64,000 bases of DNA from positions 91,785-155,784 of the forward strand of contig CAJTFE010000008.1 in the NCBI GenBank assembly GCA_910575725.1, in the 5' to 3' direction. The notes beneath the pieces are model-generated. The model saw only the letters and a program-made list of their open reading frames with translations. It did not search any database and was not told the DNA's origin. How positions within the stretch are numbered: the stretch's first letter is position 1; each line of letters starts with the position of its first letter. The DNA comes from Clostridia bacterium. GTDB taxonomy: Bacteria > Bacillota > Clostridia > Lachnospirales > Lachnospiraceae. The position numbers were made by a program, and so were the translations under genes. Below, in pieces: positions 25,941 to 34,622 of this stretch.

Positions 25941-26759
25941 TCAAAAGTCCAGAAGAAGCTGTTTTACCCAGGCACAAAGCTTGCTGCTGCTCTCGTTTGC
26001 TATCCGCACAACCTCCTCGTGTGTATGCTTCTTTGTGGCAATTCCTGTGGCCATATTGGTGATGCAGGCGATTCCGAATACCTTCATGCCCAGATAATTG
26101 GCCGCAATGGTTTCCGGAACCGTGGACATTCCAATGGCATCCGCCCCGAGGGTTTCATAGGCCCGGATCTCTGCCGCCGTCTCATAGCAGGGGCCGGAAA
26201 AGATGGCATAGACACCTTTCTTGTAGGAGATGTCAAGCTTCTCTGCCGCCTGCTCCGCCTTTTCAATCAACTCCTTGGAGTAAGCCTCCGACATATCCGG
26301 GAAACGGACGCCAAAGCGCTCGTCATTTTCCCCGATCAGAGAATTCTTACCAAGCATATTGATATAATCCGTAAGAATCATCAGATCTCCCGGCACAAAG
26401 CTGCGGTTGATACCGCCGCAGGCATTGGTCACAATAAGGCTCTCAATGCCGAGAAGCTTCATCACATACACCGGATAGGTAACTTCCTTCATCTCAAAGC
26501 CCTCATAATAGTGAAATCTTCCCTGCATGGCAGCTATCACCTGTTCTCCAATCCGGCCGATTACCAGATTTCCTGCATGGCCTGCTACATGGGACTGGGG
26601 AAAACCTGGAATATCCTTATATGGAATAATCACCTTATCCTCCATCATATCCACCAGACTTCCAAGGCCGCTTCCCAGAATAATGCCAATGGTCGGTTTT
26701 TCCTTACATCTGCTTTCTACATACTGCGCTGATTCCTGTACTTTGTCATAAAATGTCAT
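25941..26759 (-). CDS. punA: Purine nucleoside phosphorylase, trimeric (type I)
   Basis: Cleaves purine (deoxy)nucleosides, mainly guanosine and inosine, with phosphate to base and (deoxy)ribose-1-phosphate in purine salvage. 272 residues, right length. Motifs: IGIILGSGLGSLVD, phosphate-binding MQGRFHYYEGF, TNACGGINRSF, SGPCYETAAEIR and GMSTVPETIAA, and CITNMATGI near the C-terminus with the Asn that reads 6-oxopurines. It may be cotranscribed with the AAA/nuclease gene 33 bases downstream. Confidence 0.96.
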   Translation of the reverse strand: MTFYDKVQESAQYVESRCKEKPTIGIILGSGLGSLVDMMEDKVIIPYKDIPGFPQSHVAGHAGNLVIGRIGEQVIAAMQGRFHYYEGFEMKEVTYPVYVMKLLGIESLIVTNACGGINRSFVPGDLMILTDYINMLGKNSLIGENDERFGVRFPDMSEAYSKELIEKAEQAAEKLDISYKKGVYAIFSGPCYETAAEIRAYETLGADAIGMSTVPETIAANYLGMKVFGIACITNMATGIATKKHTHEEVVRIANESSSKLCAWVKQLLLDF

Positions 26760-26842
26760 ATTCTGATTCCTCCTATTCTAAGCTGCTGCACATATCCTTC
26801 TGCTTTTATCTGATAAGAACAGTATACAATATTATGTGCTGT

Positions 26843-26867
26843 AAAATAAGGCCAAATGGCCTATTTT
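26843..26867 (-). terminator. Terminator after the ClC gene
   Basis: AAAATAAGGCC (26843-26853) and GGCCTATTTT (26858-26867) form a short hairpin with A/T flanks on both sides, placed between the end of the ClC gene and the start of punA. Confidence 0.6.
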
Positions 26868-26879
26868 ATACATATTTTT

Positions 26880-28175
26880 CTACTCCTTCGTATTCTGATT
26901 AATAAACTCCGTTTTCACCTTCGAATACACAATCCGCTGGCTGTGATAGAGCCCGTAATATCCGGACTGCATATAGCTGACTGCCAAGGAGAGAAACAGG
27001 TAAGGCGCTCCCTCAAAGCCGAACATCTCAAGCCCAATCAGCAGCGAGGAAATGGGACTGTTGGTCACGCCGCAGAAGACAGATGTCATGCCGCAGGCCG
27101 CCGCCAGCGAAGGAGAAATCCTCAAAACCTTTCCTGCAAGGCAGCCAAAGGTCGCACCCACAAAGAAAGTCGGCACAATCTCGCCGCCCTTAAAGCCCCC
27201 GGCCAGGGTAAGGGCCGTAAAAATAATCTTAAGCAGAAATGCCGCCCAGATTACATTTCCCTCCATAGCCGCCTCAATAATGTGCATCCCGGACCCCAGA
27301 TAATCCGTCGTCCGAAAGCCAAGGGTCAGAACAATAATCAGGCATCCTGCCGCAAAGGTACGCAAAAAGGGATTCCGAAGCTTCTCATGGAAGATATGCT
27401 CTGTTTTATGTAAGACTACGCAGAAAAGAATGCTGACAGCTGCGCACAGGAAGCCAAGAAGCAGGATTTTCCCTCCGTTTAACAGCGTAAGTTCTGGAAT
27501 CTGCCCGATTACAAAGTGCTCTCCCTCCATGCCGAAGGACTTGGCAATGGCGCTCGCTATGTAAGAGGACACCACACAGGGAACAAGCGCCGCATAGTGC
27601 ATAATTCCCACGCTTACGACTTCCATGGAAAATACAGCCGCAGCCATAGGCGTTCCGAAGAGGGCGGAAAAGGCGGCGCTCATTCCGCACATAATCACCA
27701 CGCGCTTATCATTTTCATCAATCCGGAAGCATTTGCCGAGGAAATTTCCGATGCTGCCTCCAAGCTGCAGGGCCGCACCCTCTCTGCCCGCAGAACCGCC
27801 GAAAAGGTGGGTCAGCACGGTAGAGGCAAAGATAAGGGGGGCCGTCTTGATGGGAATCTCCTTTTCCGCATGGATGGCGTCCAGAACCCGGTTGGTACTG
27901 CTGCGCTCCTGCTTTGTCTCCCAATGGTACATCCACACAATCAAAAGGCCGCCGAAAGGCAGGCCAAAGAGAAGCCAGGGGTGGGATGTCCTCAGCTCCG
28001 TCACATAGGCCACGCTTTTTCCGAAAAAGGTTCCGGTCAGTCCAAGACAGCCTCCGGTAATCACAGAAAAGAGCAGCCACCGCGCCAACAGCAGCAGGCG
28101 GTTTCCGATGGTATGCTGCACCCAGGCAGATGCCTCCGGCAGCTCCTTTGCCAGTTTTTCTTTCCAAAGCTTCAT
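26880..28175 (-). CDS. ClC-type chloride channel/transporter
   Basis: 431-residue integral membrane protein of the voltage-gated chloride channel family. The second conserved element is GGSAGREGAALQLGG, which contains the gating Glu (GREG), and the third is GGFKGGEIVPTFFVGA (GGxIxP-like). About ten or more hydrophobic segments are present and no CBS domains. Carries chloride, or exchanges chloride/fluoride for protons; which cannot be read here. It is the last gene of the rnf-Gx-NusG-II run, 25 bases after NusG-II, so it may be driven by the rnf promoter. Confidence 0.9.
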   Translation of the reverse strand: MKLWKEKLAKELPEASAWVQHTIGNRLLLLARWLLFSVITGGCLGLTGTFFGKSVAYVTELRTSHPWLLFGLPFGGLLIVWMYHWETKQERSSTNRVLDAIHAEKEIPIKTAPLIFASTVLTHLFGGSAGREGAALQLGGSIGNFLGKCFRIDENDKRVVIMCGMSAAFSALFGTPMAAAVFSMEVVSVGIMHYAALVPCVVSSYIASAIAKSFGMEGEHFVIGQIPELTLLNGGKILLLGFLCAAVSILFCVVLHKTEHIFHEKLRNPFLRTFAAGCLIIVLTLGFRTTDYLGSGMHIIEAAMEGNVIWAAFLLKIIFTALTLAGGFKGGEIVPTFFVGATFGCLAGKVLRISPSLAAACGMTSVFCGVTNSPISSLLIGLEMFGFEGAPYLFLSLAVSYMQSGYYGLYHSQRIVYSKVKTEFINQNTKE

Positions 28176-28200
28176 AAAAGTCCTTCTTTCTCTGCAAAGA

Positions 28201-28554
28201 TTAGTGCCGCAGTGTACCGGCGGCCTGCTCTATAGTCACAATCACCTGGTTAGGCATACAGACAATGGTTTCCCCTGTCTGGGAAATAGGGCTCTGGCGC
28301 ACGCAGATCTTATCCGGGCAGGAGCCTTCTGTCACATCTGCCTTTTTATCTTTTACTATCAGGCGGTTGATGCCTTTTTCCGTTTCAATCAGAAGCTCCC
28401 GATCCTCTTTAATGGGAAACCGGGCATACTCCTGTTCTCCCACATAGACCACGACCTCCTCCGGCGTTTTCCGGTTCCAAAAGCGGTAACCTAAAAAGAA
28501 AACGGCCGCAGCCGTCAGAAGAACCAAAATTAAAATACCATCCTGCTTTTTCAC
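28201..28554 (-). CDS. NusG domain II-containing small membrane-anchored protein
   Basis: 117 residues from the GTG at 28554 (GGAG 5 bases upstream; an earlier GTG at 28566 is possible). One N-terminal membrane anchor (ILILVLLTAAAVFFLGYRF) followed by a NusG_II domain outside the membrane, with EGSCPDKICVRQSPIS, whose two Cys are conserved in the family, and GETIVCMPNQVIVTI. Proteins of this type regularly lie beside Rnf or heptaprenyl/Gx genes in Firmicutes; function unknown. Confidence 0.88.
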   Translation of the reverse strand: MKKQDGILILVLLTAAAVFFLGYRFWNRKTPEEVVVYVGEQEYARFPIKEDRELLIETEKGINRLIVKDKKADVTEGSCPDKICVRQSPISQTGETIVCMPNQVIVTIEQAAGTLRH

Positions 28555-28677
28555 CCTTTCTCCCACCTTTCCCTATGGCATCCATGAAACAAAGCTCTGT
28601 ACGCTGCATGCGCACAATTCCTTGACTTCAATAGTATTTTTCCGGGTTTGATAGTATTTTCCGGTTTCTGATAAGCT

Positions 28678-29178
28678 TCATACGCCTTGCTGTAAAAAAG
28701 GCCGCAGCCGCTCTGTTACCATTCTGCCCAGAAGTCCAATCAGGGCTCCAGCCACTGTACCGGCAGCCAGCAAAGCCGGAAAGTAATACAAAAGGCTGCC
28801 TGTGTGCACAACAAAAACCGCCACCAGAAGCTGACCCAGGTTATGGGTAACGCCTCCCAGAACGCTGACCCCGGTAATCCCAAAAGAGGTAAAGCGCTTT
28901 GCCAGAACCATACAGAAAAAGCTTAAAAGGCCGCCGCCCAGACTGTACAGCATGACGGAAAGGCTGGTAAAGGTCAGGCCAGTCAGCACTATCCGCACCA
29001 TGGAAACAGCAAAAGCTCCCCGTTCTCCCACACAGTAAAGAGCCGTAATCACAACCAGATTCGCAAGGCCCAGCTTGAGCCCCTGTATGGCAAAGGAAAA
29101 AGGAATCAGCGTCTCCACATAGCTCAGCAGAAACGCCAGAGCCACCAGCATCCCATAAACAGCCACCTTCTTTGACAT
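28678..29178 (-). CDS. Gx transporter family protein (heptaprenyl diphosphate synthase component I-like)
   Basis: 166-residue protein with about five membrane segments, e.g. GMLVALAFLLSYVETLIPFS, GVTHNLGQLLVAVFVVHTG. It belongs to PF07456, historically annotated as heptaprenyl diphosphate synthase component I but more like an ECF-type S component; a transport role is more plausible than catalysis. Start ATG at 29178 after GGGGG. It follows rnfB after 33 bases, a common arrangement in Clostridia. The 110-base gap to NusG-II (28567-28677) shows no gene. Confidence 0.85.
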   Translation of the reverse strand: MSKKVAVYGMLVALAFLLSYVETLIPFSFAIQGLKLGLANLVVITALYCVGERGAFAVSMVRIVLTGLTFTSLSVMLYSLGGGLLSFFCMVLAKRFTSFGITGVSVLGGVTHNLGQLLVAVFVVHTGSLLYYFPALLAAGTVAGALIGLLGRMVTERLRPFLQQGV

Positions 29179-29211
29179 CCAATCCCCCTTTTACTTTGGT
29201 TCCTTTATATT

Positions 29212-30015
29212 CTATTTCCCTTCCACCCGGATTACCCCGGTGGGGCATTTCGCAGCGCAGGCTCCGCAGCCTACACATTTTTCACTGTCTATCCGGGCCA
29301 GATTATTCTCTACGATTACGGCGCCGTACTCGCAGGCACGCTCGCAGGCGCGGCAGGCAATGCAGCCGGCGTCGCAGGCTTCCCGGACAGCCTTTCCCTT
29401 GTCGTTGGAGCTGCACTGTACCCGGTAACGGGAACGGTAGGGGACCAGTTCGATCAGACTGTTCGGACAGGCAGCCACACATTTTCCGCAGGCTTTGCAG
29501 GCGCCTGGATCTACCTTTGCGATGCCATTTTCCAGATGAATCGCGTCGAAGGGGCAGACCTTCACACAGGTTCCGTAGCCAAGACAGCCATAGGTGCATT
29601 TCTTGGAAGTCCTTCCGGGAACAATCACGGCCATACGGCAGTCCTCTACTCCGTAATAATTACTCTTATCCCGTGTTTTGTCACAGGTTCCGGCGCATTT
29701 TACATAGGCAGTCATGCGCACCTTGTTCCCCGCATCTACGCCCATGATCTTGGCAATGGCTTTCCCCACACGGCTTCCGCCTACCGGACAGGAGGATACG
29801 TCCGCTTCTCCTGCAGCAATGGCTGCAGCCAGGGCATCACAGCCTGCATAACCGCAGCCGCCGCAGTTATTGCCTGGCAGAAGGCCGCGTACTTTTTCTT
29901 CTCTCTCATCTTTATTTACATGAAATTTAGACGCTGCGCCCACAAGAAGAAGACCTACAAACAGACCGGTAATTCCGATTACCAGAGCCGCTGAAACTAC
30001 TCCCATTACATTCAT
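29212..30015 (-). CDS. rnfB: Rnf complex subunit B (ferredoxin-type iron-sulfur protein)
   Basis: Electron-entry subunit of the Rnf complex, which couples ferredoxin oxidation and NAD reduction to Na+ or H+ export. The start is the ATG at 30015 (MNVMGVVSAALVIGI), with GGAGG 9 bases upstream; an in-frame extension translates the fold-back repeat. 267 residues: N-terminal membrane anchor, then LPGNNCGGCGYAGCDAL, then four further Cys clusters: CTYGCLGYGTCVKVCPF, CKACGKCVAACP, CIACRACERACEYGA and CVGCGACAAKCP. Last gene of the C-D-G-E-A-B run. Confidence 0.97.
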   Translation of the reverse strand: MNVMGVVSAALVIGITGLFVGLLLVGAASKFHVNKDEREEKVRGLLPGNNCGGCGYAGCDALAAAIAAGEADVSSCPVGGSRVGKAIAKIMGVDAGNKVRMTAYVKCAGTCDKTRDKSNYYGVEDCRMAVIVPGRTSKKCTYGCLGYGTCVKVCPFDAIHLENGIAKVDPGACKACGKCVAACPNSLIELVPYRSRYRVQCSSNDKGKAVREACDAGCIACRACERACEYGAVIVENNLARIDSEKCVGCGACAAKCPTGVIRVEGK

Positions 30016-30035
30016 ACTTATAATCCTCCATTCCA

Positions 30036-30160
30036 GTCCCGTAATAGTCTCTTGTGCACACCTGTATAAAATCAATTTCCAGCCGCATAATTTTGCGTCT
30101 GTAAATTGATTTGTGCGCACAAGATATTATTACTGATTCCAGTTCCGTAATATGCCGTAT
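30036..30160 (-). repeat. Fold-back element in the rnfA-rnfB spacer
   Basis: Plus strand: outer arm GTAATAGTCTC..GCACAC (30041-30061), 7-base bulge CTGTATA, inner arm AAATCAATTTCCAGCCGCA (30069-30087), short loop, inner partner TGCGTCTGTAAATTGATTT (30094-30112), outer partner GTGCGCACAAG..ATTAC (30113-30133). Outer stem differs from the pheT copies while pairing is kept (18 of 21 plus one wobble). A second unit begins at about 30141 (AGTTCCGTAATAT) and is cut off at the rnfA stop. Confidence 0.9.
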
Positions 30161-30164
30161 ATTT

Positions 30165-30764
30165 TTAGATTAACCCGGAAAATCCAAAAAATGCAATGGC
30201 CATCAGGCAGGCCGTCAGCAGCACTATGGGCGCTCCCTGGAAGGGCTTCGGAATATCGTTGTAGGCTATCCGTTCCCGGACCCCGGCCATAATCACGATG
30301 GCAATGGTAAAGCCGACTGCCGTACCGAAGCCGTTTACCACGCTGACAAGCAGCCCGTTCCAGCCCATTTTTGAAAAAATGTACTCCTTCTGCACATTCT
30401 GAAGCACCACGCCCAATACGGCACAGTTGGTTGTGATCAGCGGCAGATACACTCCAAGGGCCTGGTACAGAGCTGGGCTCGCTTTTTTTAAGAACATCTC
30501 TACAAGCTGCACCAGGGCAGCAATCACCAGAATAAATACAATGGTCTGTAAATATTTCAAATCGAACCGCACGAGAACAAAGTCATAAATCAGACTCGCC
30601 ACTGCCGAGGAGATAGTGATTACGAAAATCACCGCTCCTCCCATGCTGGCCGCTGTTTTGACCTGCTTGGAAACACCAAGAAAGGGACAGAGGCCGAAAA
30701 ACTGGCTTAAAACCACATTGTTAACTAAAGCCGCTCCCACTAAAACGAGCATCATTTCTTTCAT
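30165..30764 (-). CDS. rnfA: Rnf complex subunit A
   Basis: 199-residue integral membrane subunit with six segments, paralogous to RnfE and homologous to NqrE. Typical segments: NNVVLSQFFGLCPFLGVSK with the Cys that with its RnfE counterpart binds an intramembrane iron-sulfur centre, and TTNCAVLGVVL with the second such Cys. GGAG lies 10 bases before the ATG at 30764. Length is standard. Confidence 0.97.
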   Translation of the reverse strand: MKEMMLVLVGAALVNNVVLSQFFGLCPFLGVSKQVKTAASMGGAVIFVITISSAVASLIYDFVLVRFDLKYLQTIVFILVIAALVQLVEMFLKKASPALYQALGVYLPLITTNCAVLGVVLQNVQKEYIFSKMGWNGLLVSVVNGFGTAVGFTIAIVIMAGVRERIAYNDIPKPFQGAPIVLLTACLMAIAFFGFSGLI

Positions 30765-30783
30765 TGTCTTTTATCTCCTATTC

Positions 30784-30816
30784 CAGTTCCGCAAATCCTT
30801 GTTCCGTACACCCTAT
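30784..30816 (-). repeat. Left-arm remnant of a fold-back element, rnfE-rnfA spacer
   Basis: AGTTCCG (30784-30790) followed by a 21-base arm beginning GCAAATCC and ending GTACAC, with no partner arm. Shorter traces starting GTTCCGTAA lie at about 31543 (rnfG-rnfE) and 45557 (mntP-ATPase); a similar TTCCAGTCCTGTAA is at 33132 (rnfC-rnfD). All are in the same orientation, before an AGGAG-type RBS. Confidence 0.6.
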
Positions 30817-30833
30817 CCAGAAGCATTTCTTAT

Positions 30834-31523
30834 TTATCTTCGTGCTGCTTTGTCGCAGGTTGGGGCTTTTTTGCAGGTTCCGCAGGATCTGCCGCAGCCG
30901 TCTACCTTTTTATTTCCGTTGTTCTCTATGTTCATGGCGTTTAAGAAGGCAATAATCAAGGCCAGAACCAGAAAAGCGCCGGGAGCCAGAACAAAGATGG
31001 ATATGGGCTCGTAAATCTTTGGCAGGCTGTAGGCAAAGGAGGTTCCCGAAAATACGGTTCCGGCGCCAATCAGCTCCCGGAAAAATCCCATGCAGGTGAG
31101 CGCAATGGTAAACCCAAGCCCCATGCCGATTCCGTCAAATCCTGCCAGCAGAGGCGGATTCTTGGAAGCATAGGCTTCTGCCCGGCCCAGAATAATACAG
31201 TTTACTACAATCAAAGGAATGTAGATGCCAAGAGCATCGTAAAGGGCCGGAATGTATGCCTGAATCAAAAGCTGCACAACCGTTACCAGAGAAGCTACGA
31301 TCACAATGTAAGCCGGAATCCGCACCTTGTCTGGAATCACATTACGCAGAGCCGAAATGATAAGGTTGGACACCACCAGAACCGCCAGGGTGGAAAGGCC
31401 CATTCCCAGGCCGTTAAAGGCCGATGTGGTCACCGCAAGGGTGGGACACATGCCGAGCATCAGAATAAAGGTTGGATTTTCCTTTACAATGCCGTTATAT
31501 AATCGCTCCAGATAACTATTCAT
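30834..31523 (-). CDS. rnfE: Rnf complex subunit E
   Basis: 229-residue membrane subunit paralogous to RnfA. Conserved parts: NPTFILMLGMCPTLAVTTSA and IPLIVVNCIILGRAEAYASK, each with the Cys that takes part in the intramembrane iron-sulfur site. The C-terminus carries an additional Cys-containing tail, CGRSCGTCKKAPTCDKA, with four Cys, which is not part of the core fold and may bind a metal or be redox-active. GGAGG precedes the ATG at 31523. Confidence 0.96.
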   Translation of the reverse strand: MNSYLERLYNGIVKENPTFILMLGMCPTLAVTTSAFNGLGMGLSTLAVLVVSNLIISALRNVIPDKVRIPAYIVIVASLVTVVQLLIQAYIPALYDALGIYIPLIVVNCIILGRAEAYASKNPPLLAGFDGIGMGLGFTIALTCMGFFRELIGAGTVFSGTSFAYSLPKIYEPISIFVLAPGAFLVLALIIAFLNAMNIENNGNKKVDGCGRSCGTCKKAPTCDKAARR

Positions 31524-31562
31524 ATATATCTGCCTCCATTTAAGTTCCGTAATAGTTCCGCC

Positions 31563-32186
31563 TCACTGCTTCAGCGCAGATTCCCGTGCGAAGTAGAGTG
31601 CGCCGTTTACTGCGTTTGTGACCGCGTTGGAAGTTCTTGTGGCTCCGCTTAAAGCGTCAATCTGGTATTCCTCAAGGGCCCCGTCCTTGGTCAGTTCAAA
31701 ATGATCGGCCTGCTTATTCGCAAACTGCTCCTTAAAAGCCGGCTCCACAGCCTTCATGCCAAGTCCGGCTGTTTCGTTGATTTCCAGAAAATCAATTCCG
31801 GAAATCACCTTCGCCGAACCCTCTTCCCGTATGCCTACGGCAAGCTTAATTGCGCCTCCGTATCCGTCCTTGGAGGTTGCCTCCACAATCAAGCCTGCAA
31901 AAGCGCCGCTCTCATCATAGCCGAAAAGGGCTCCGTCAATGGTCACCTGTTCCATAGATAAGCCGCTCTGCTTCAGCAGATTGTCCGATACGGCTACTTT
32001 TCCGGAAAGGCTCTCGTCTGCCCGGAATTCTGCTGCTTCCGGCAGTACCATCTGGTACGCCTTGGCATTGGCCTCAATCTGCCTTTGCACAATCAGTTCC
32101 TTTGTCAGCTCATACACGCCTCCCAGAAGAATTCCGGCAGCTAAAGTAATCAGTGTCAGTGTCAGAGCGTCCTTTATCTTATCCAT
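31563..32186 (-). CDS. rnfG: Rnf complex subunit G (covalent FMN protein)
   Basis: From the ATG at 32186 (MDKIKDALTLTLITLAAG), with GGGAGG 9 bases upstream inside the end of rnfD, 207 residues. One membrane anchor, then the extracytoplasmic FMN-binding domain. The covalent FMN site is DALSGATRTSNAV (SGATxT motif with acceptor Thr), preceded by NETAGLGMKAVEP. Overlaps rnfD by 13 bases, suggesting coupling. Confidence 0.95.
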   Translation of the reverse strand: MDKIKDALTLTLITLAAGILLGGVYELTKELIVQRQIEANAKAYQMVLPEAAEFRADESLSGKVAVSDNLLKQSGLSMEQVTIDGALFGYDESGAFAGLIVEATSKDGYGGAIKLAVGIREEGSAKVISGIDFLEINETAGLGMKAVEPAFKEQFANKQADHFELTKDGALEEYQIDALSGATRTSNAVTNAVNGALYFARESALKQ

Positions 32187-33118
32187 CCTTTTTGTCCCTC
32201 CCATCCAAATGCCTTCGGTATGGTTATTTTCTCAATCAGCGGCACCAGTAAGTTCGCCGTAACAAGCGCATAGGACACGCCTCCTGCCGAAGCGCCCCAC
32301 AGCCGGAAAATTCCGGTGAGCATTCCCAAAAATAAGGCATAGAGAAATCTTCCTTTTTCCGTCACAGGGCTTGTGGCATAGTCCGTGGCCATAAACCAGG
32401 CCCCTATCATCAGTCCCCCTCCGCACAGCTGCGCCGCAAGGTAGGCGGGATCCGCCCCGTGTCCGCCGAATACTATCATAAACAGAGCAAAGCTGCCCAA
32501 ATACACCACAGGGATCACCCAGTCAATTACCCCTTTTACCAAAAGGTAAATACCTCCGGCAAGAAGAGCCAGTGTTGATATTTCGCCGATGGATCCTGTG
32601 GTGAAGCCTGTAAACATAGCTGCCAGATCTACAGTTCCTCCGTTTTTCAGCATTTCCAAAGGGGTTGCCCCGGATATCCCGTCCATTCCAAAATAGCGGT
32701 TCATCTTCTCTGCAAAAGAGATAAGCAGAAAACATCTGGCTGCCATAGCCGGATTGACCACATTCTGCCCGATTCCCCCGAATAACTGCTTTACAATAAA
32801 TATGGCAAAGATACTGCCAAGCATGGGAATCCAAAGAGGCACAAAGGGCGGCAGATTCATGCCGAGAAGAAGCCCTGTCACCAGAGCGCTCCCGTCCCAC
32901 AGGGTGCTTTCCTTCCCCGCACAGGCCTCGTAGGTATATTCCGTAAGCAGGGCAAAGCCTACGGCCGTCGCCAAAATGCACAGGGCATAAAGGCCAAAAC
33001 GATAGACGCCAAAGGCTGCGGCCGGCATCAGAGCCAGAGCCACGTCAAACATCAGGTTCTGCGTGCCGGCATACGCCCTCACATGAGGCGACGACGACAC
33101 ATTCCACAATTCTTTCAT
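32174..33118 (-). CDS. rnfD: Rnf complex subunit D
   Basis: 314-residue membrane subunit with about nine segments, homologous to NqrB. The covalent flavin site is MDGISGATPLEM (SGATPL, Thr acceptor). Other family marks: SSSPHVRAYAGTQNLMFDV at the N-terminus, GGIGQNVVNPAMAARCFL, and MATDYATSPVTEKGR. It carries the ion-translocating path with RnfA and RnfE. AGGAG precedes the ATG. Confidence 0.96.
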   Translation of the reverse strand: MKELWNVSSSPHVRAYAGTQNLMFDVALALMPAAAFGVYRFGLYALCILATAVGFALLTEYTYEACAGKESTLWDGSALVTGLLLGMNLPPFVPLWIPMLGSIFAIFIVKQLFGGIGQNVVNPAMAARCFLLISFAEKMNRYFGMDGISGATPLEMLKNGGTVDLAAMFTGFTTGSIGEISTLALLAGGIYLLVKGVIDWVIPVVYLGSFALFMIVFGGHGADPAYLAAQLCGGGLMIGAWFMATDYATSPVTEKGRFLYALFLGMLTGIFRLWGASAGGVSYALVTANLLVPLIEKITIPKAFGWEGQKGWIR

Positions 33119-33151
33119 CCAGCTCCTCCTATTCCAGTCCTGTAAGTACCC

Positions 33152-34552
33152 TCATCTCAAACCATCTGGGGCCGCAGATTCCTGCAGCTGAAACTGGTTC
33201 TGGATACCGTCTGTCTTAGACCGGGCCTGTTTTTTCTGGTCGAACACCATCATCCTGGCCTGCTTAAAGCTCTGGGTCAGAGACAGCCTCGCCGGACAGA
33301 CATAGGTACAGGAGCCGCACTCATAGCATTCTGTTCCGTATAGCTTTTGAAACAACTCTAAATTGTAATGCTTGCAGGCCTGCCACATTTTCAAGGGAAG
33401 CAGGCGGCAGGGACATGCCTTCACACAGCGGCCGCAGCGGATACAGCTTCCCGGCTTCACTTCTGCAACCGGATCCTTTTCAAATACGAGAAGGGCAGAG
33501 GAAGTCTTTGTCACTGGAACATCGGGAACTGTAAGGGCCATTCCCATCATGGGACCGCCGGCAATTACTTTTTCCGGCCGGCAGGCAAATCCCCCTGCGG
33601 CTTCAATCAGTTCCCCGTAATTGGTACCAGTTTTTACCCGGAAATTTCCCGGATTTGCGATTCCGTTTCCGGTAACTGTGATAATGCGGTTCATCAACGG
33701 AAGCCCTTCACAGACGGCCTGTCCCACTGCATGAACGGTGGCGGCATTCAATACGATACAGCCTGCATCCGGCGGAAGCTTTTTGGAATTCAGCCTTCTG
33801 CCTGTAAGCGAAAAAATAAGATTCCGCTCGGCGCCCTGAGGGTATTTGGTCTTTAAGACGCGTACCTCCGCAGAATTTTCAAGGCCTTTTTCTTTGACTG
33901 CAGCTTTCATCCGCTTTGCGGCCTCCGGCTTGTCAGCTTCTATGGCTATGATGCCTTTCGCCTTCTCAAACAAGCGCAAAATCACTTGAAGCCCGGCAAG
34001 AATTCCCTCTGCTTCTTCCAGCATCAGACGGTAGTCGCTAGTCAGGTAAGGCTCGCATTCCACCGCATTTACAATCACATATTCAATGGCGTCATCGTCC
34101 TTTGGCGCCAGTTTTACATGGGTGGGAAATCCGGCGCCGCCTAAGCCTACAATTCCGGCATTTTTTACGGCTGTGCGAATTTCTTCCTTTGTCATCTCCT
34201 TTGGCTCCCGGGCCTTTCCAATTCCGGGCGCCAAACGGTATTCTCTGTCGTTTTCTACGATTACCGAATCGGAAATCACCCCGGTCGCCAGCATCCGCCT
34301 CTCTATGGCCCGGACACGTCCGGATACGGAGCTTATGACATTGGCGGACACGGGGCCGGCGGCCTCGCCAAGTATCTGGCCTGCCAGTACTTCATCTCCC
34401 GCTGACACAACTGCTTTGGCAGGAGCGCCGATGTGCTGTGACAAGGGATATACCAGCTCTTTCTGGGGGAGATATTCCGAAATGGCTTTCTCTTTGGTTA
34501 TGTCCTTTCCGCGGAAGGGATGCACCCCGCCGCGAAAACCTCCATAACCCAT
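33152..34552 (-). CDS. rnfC: Rnf complex subunit C (NADH-interacting)
   Basis: 466 residues from the ATG at 34552 (MGYGGFRGGVHPFRGKD; a TTG six bases earlier is the alternative). Contains GLGGAGFPTHVKL, the FMN/NADH-binding region similar to complex I 51-kDa subunit, VNAVECEPYLTSDYRLM, and two 4Fe-4S motifs: CIRCGRCVKACPCRLLP and CYECGSCTYVCPARLSL. It passes electrons from the ferredoxin side to NAD. First gene of rnfCDGEAB, 70 bases downstream of leuS; no separate promoter stands out, so transcription may begin at the leuS promoter. Confidence 0.96.
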   Translation of the reverse strand: MGYGGFRGGVHPFRGKDITKEKAISEYLPQKELVYPLSQHIGAPAKAVVSAGDEVLAGQILGEAAGPVSANVISSVSGRVRAIERRMLATGVISDSVIVENDREYRLAPGIGKAREPKEMTKEEIRTAVKNAGIVGLGGAGFPTHVKLAPKDDDAIEYVIVNAVECEPYLTSDYRLMLEEAEGILAGLQVILRLFEKAKGIIAIEADKPEAAKRMKAAVKEKGLENSAEVRVLKTKYPQGAERNLIFSLTGRRLNSKKLPPDAGCIVLNAATVHAVGQAVCEGLPLMNRIITVTGNGIANPGNFRVKTGTNYGELIEAAGGFACRPEKVIAGGPMMGMALTVPDVPVTKTSSALLVFEKDPVAEVKPGSCIRCGRCVKACPCRLLPLKMWQACKHYNLELFQKLYGTECYECGSCTYVCPARLSLTQSFKQARMMVFDQKKQARSKTDGIQNQFQLQESAAPDGLR

Positions 34553-34573
34553 ACTCAAATTCTCCTATTCTAA

Positions 34574-34617
34574 GTCGCTGTGCGACAGTATGAAAGGGTA
34601 AAGCCGCTTCGACACAC
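34574..34617 (-). repeat. Half fold-back element between leuS and rnfC
   Basis: GTCGC-TGT-GCGAC (34574-34586) and the 21-base arm GGTAAAGCCGC..CACAC (34597-34617) closely match the left half of the element at 6289. No right arm exists. On the coding strand it abuts AGGAG of rnfC, as in the full copies. Confidence 0.7.
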
Positions 34618-34622
34618 CTGTT

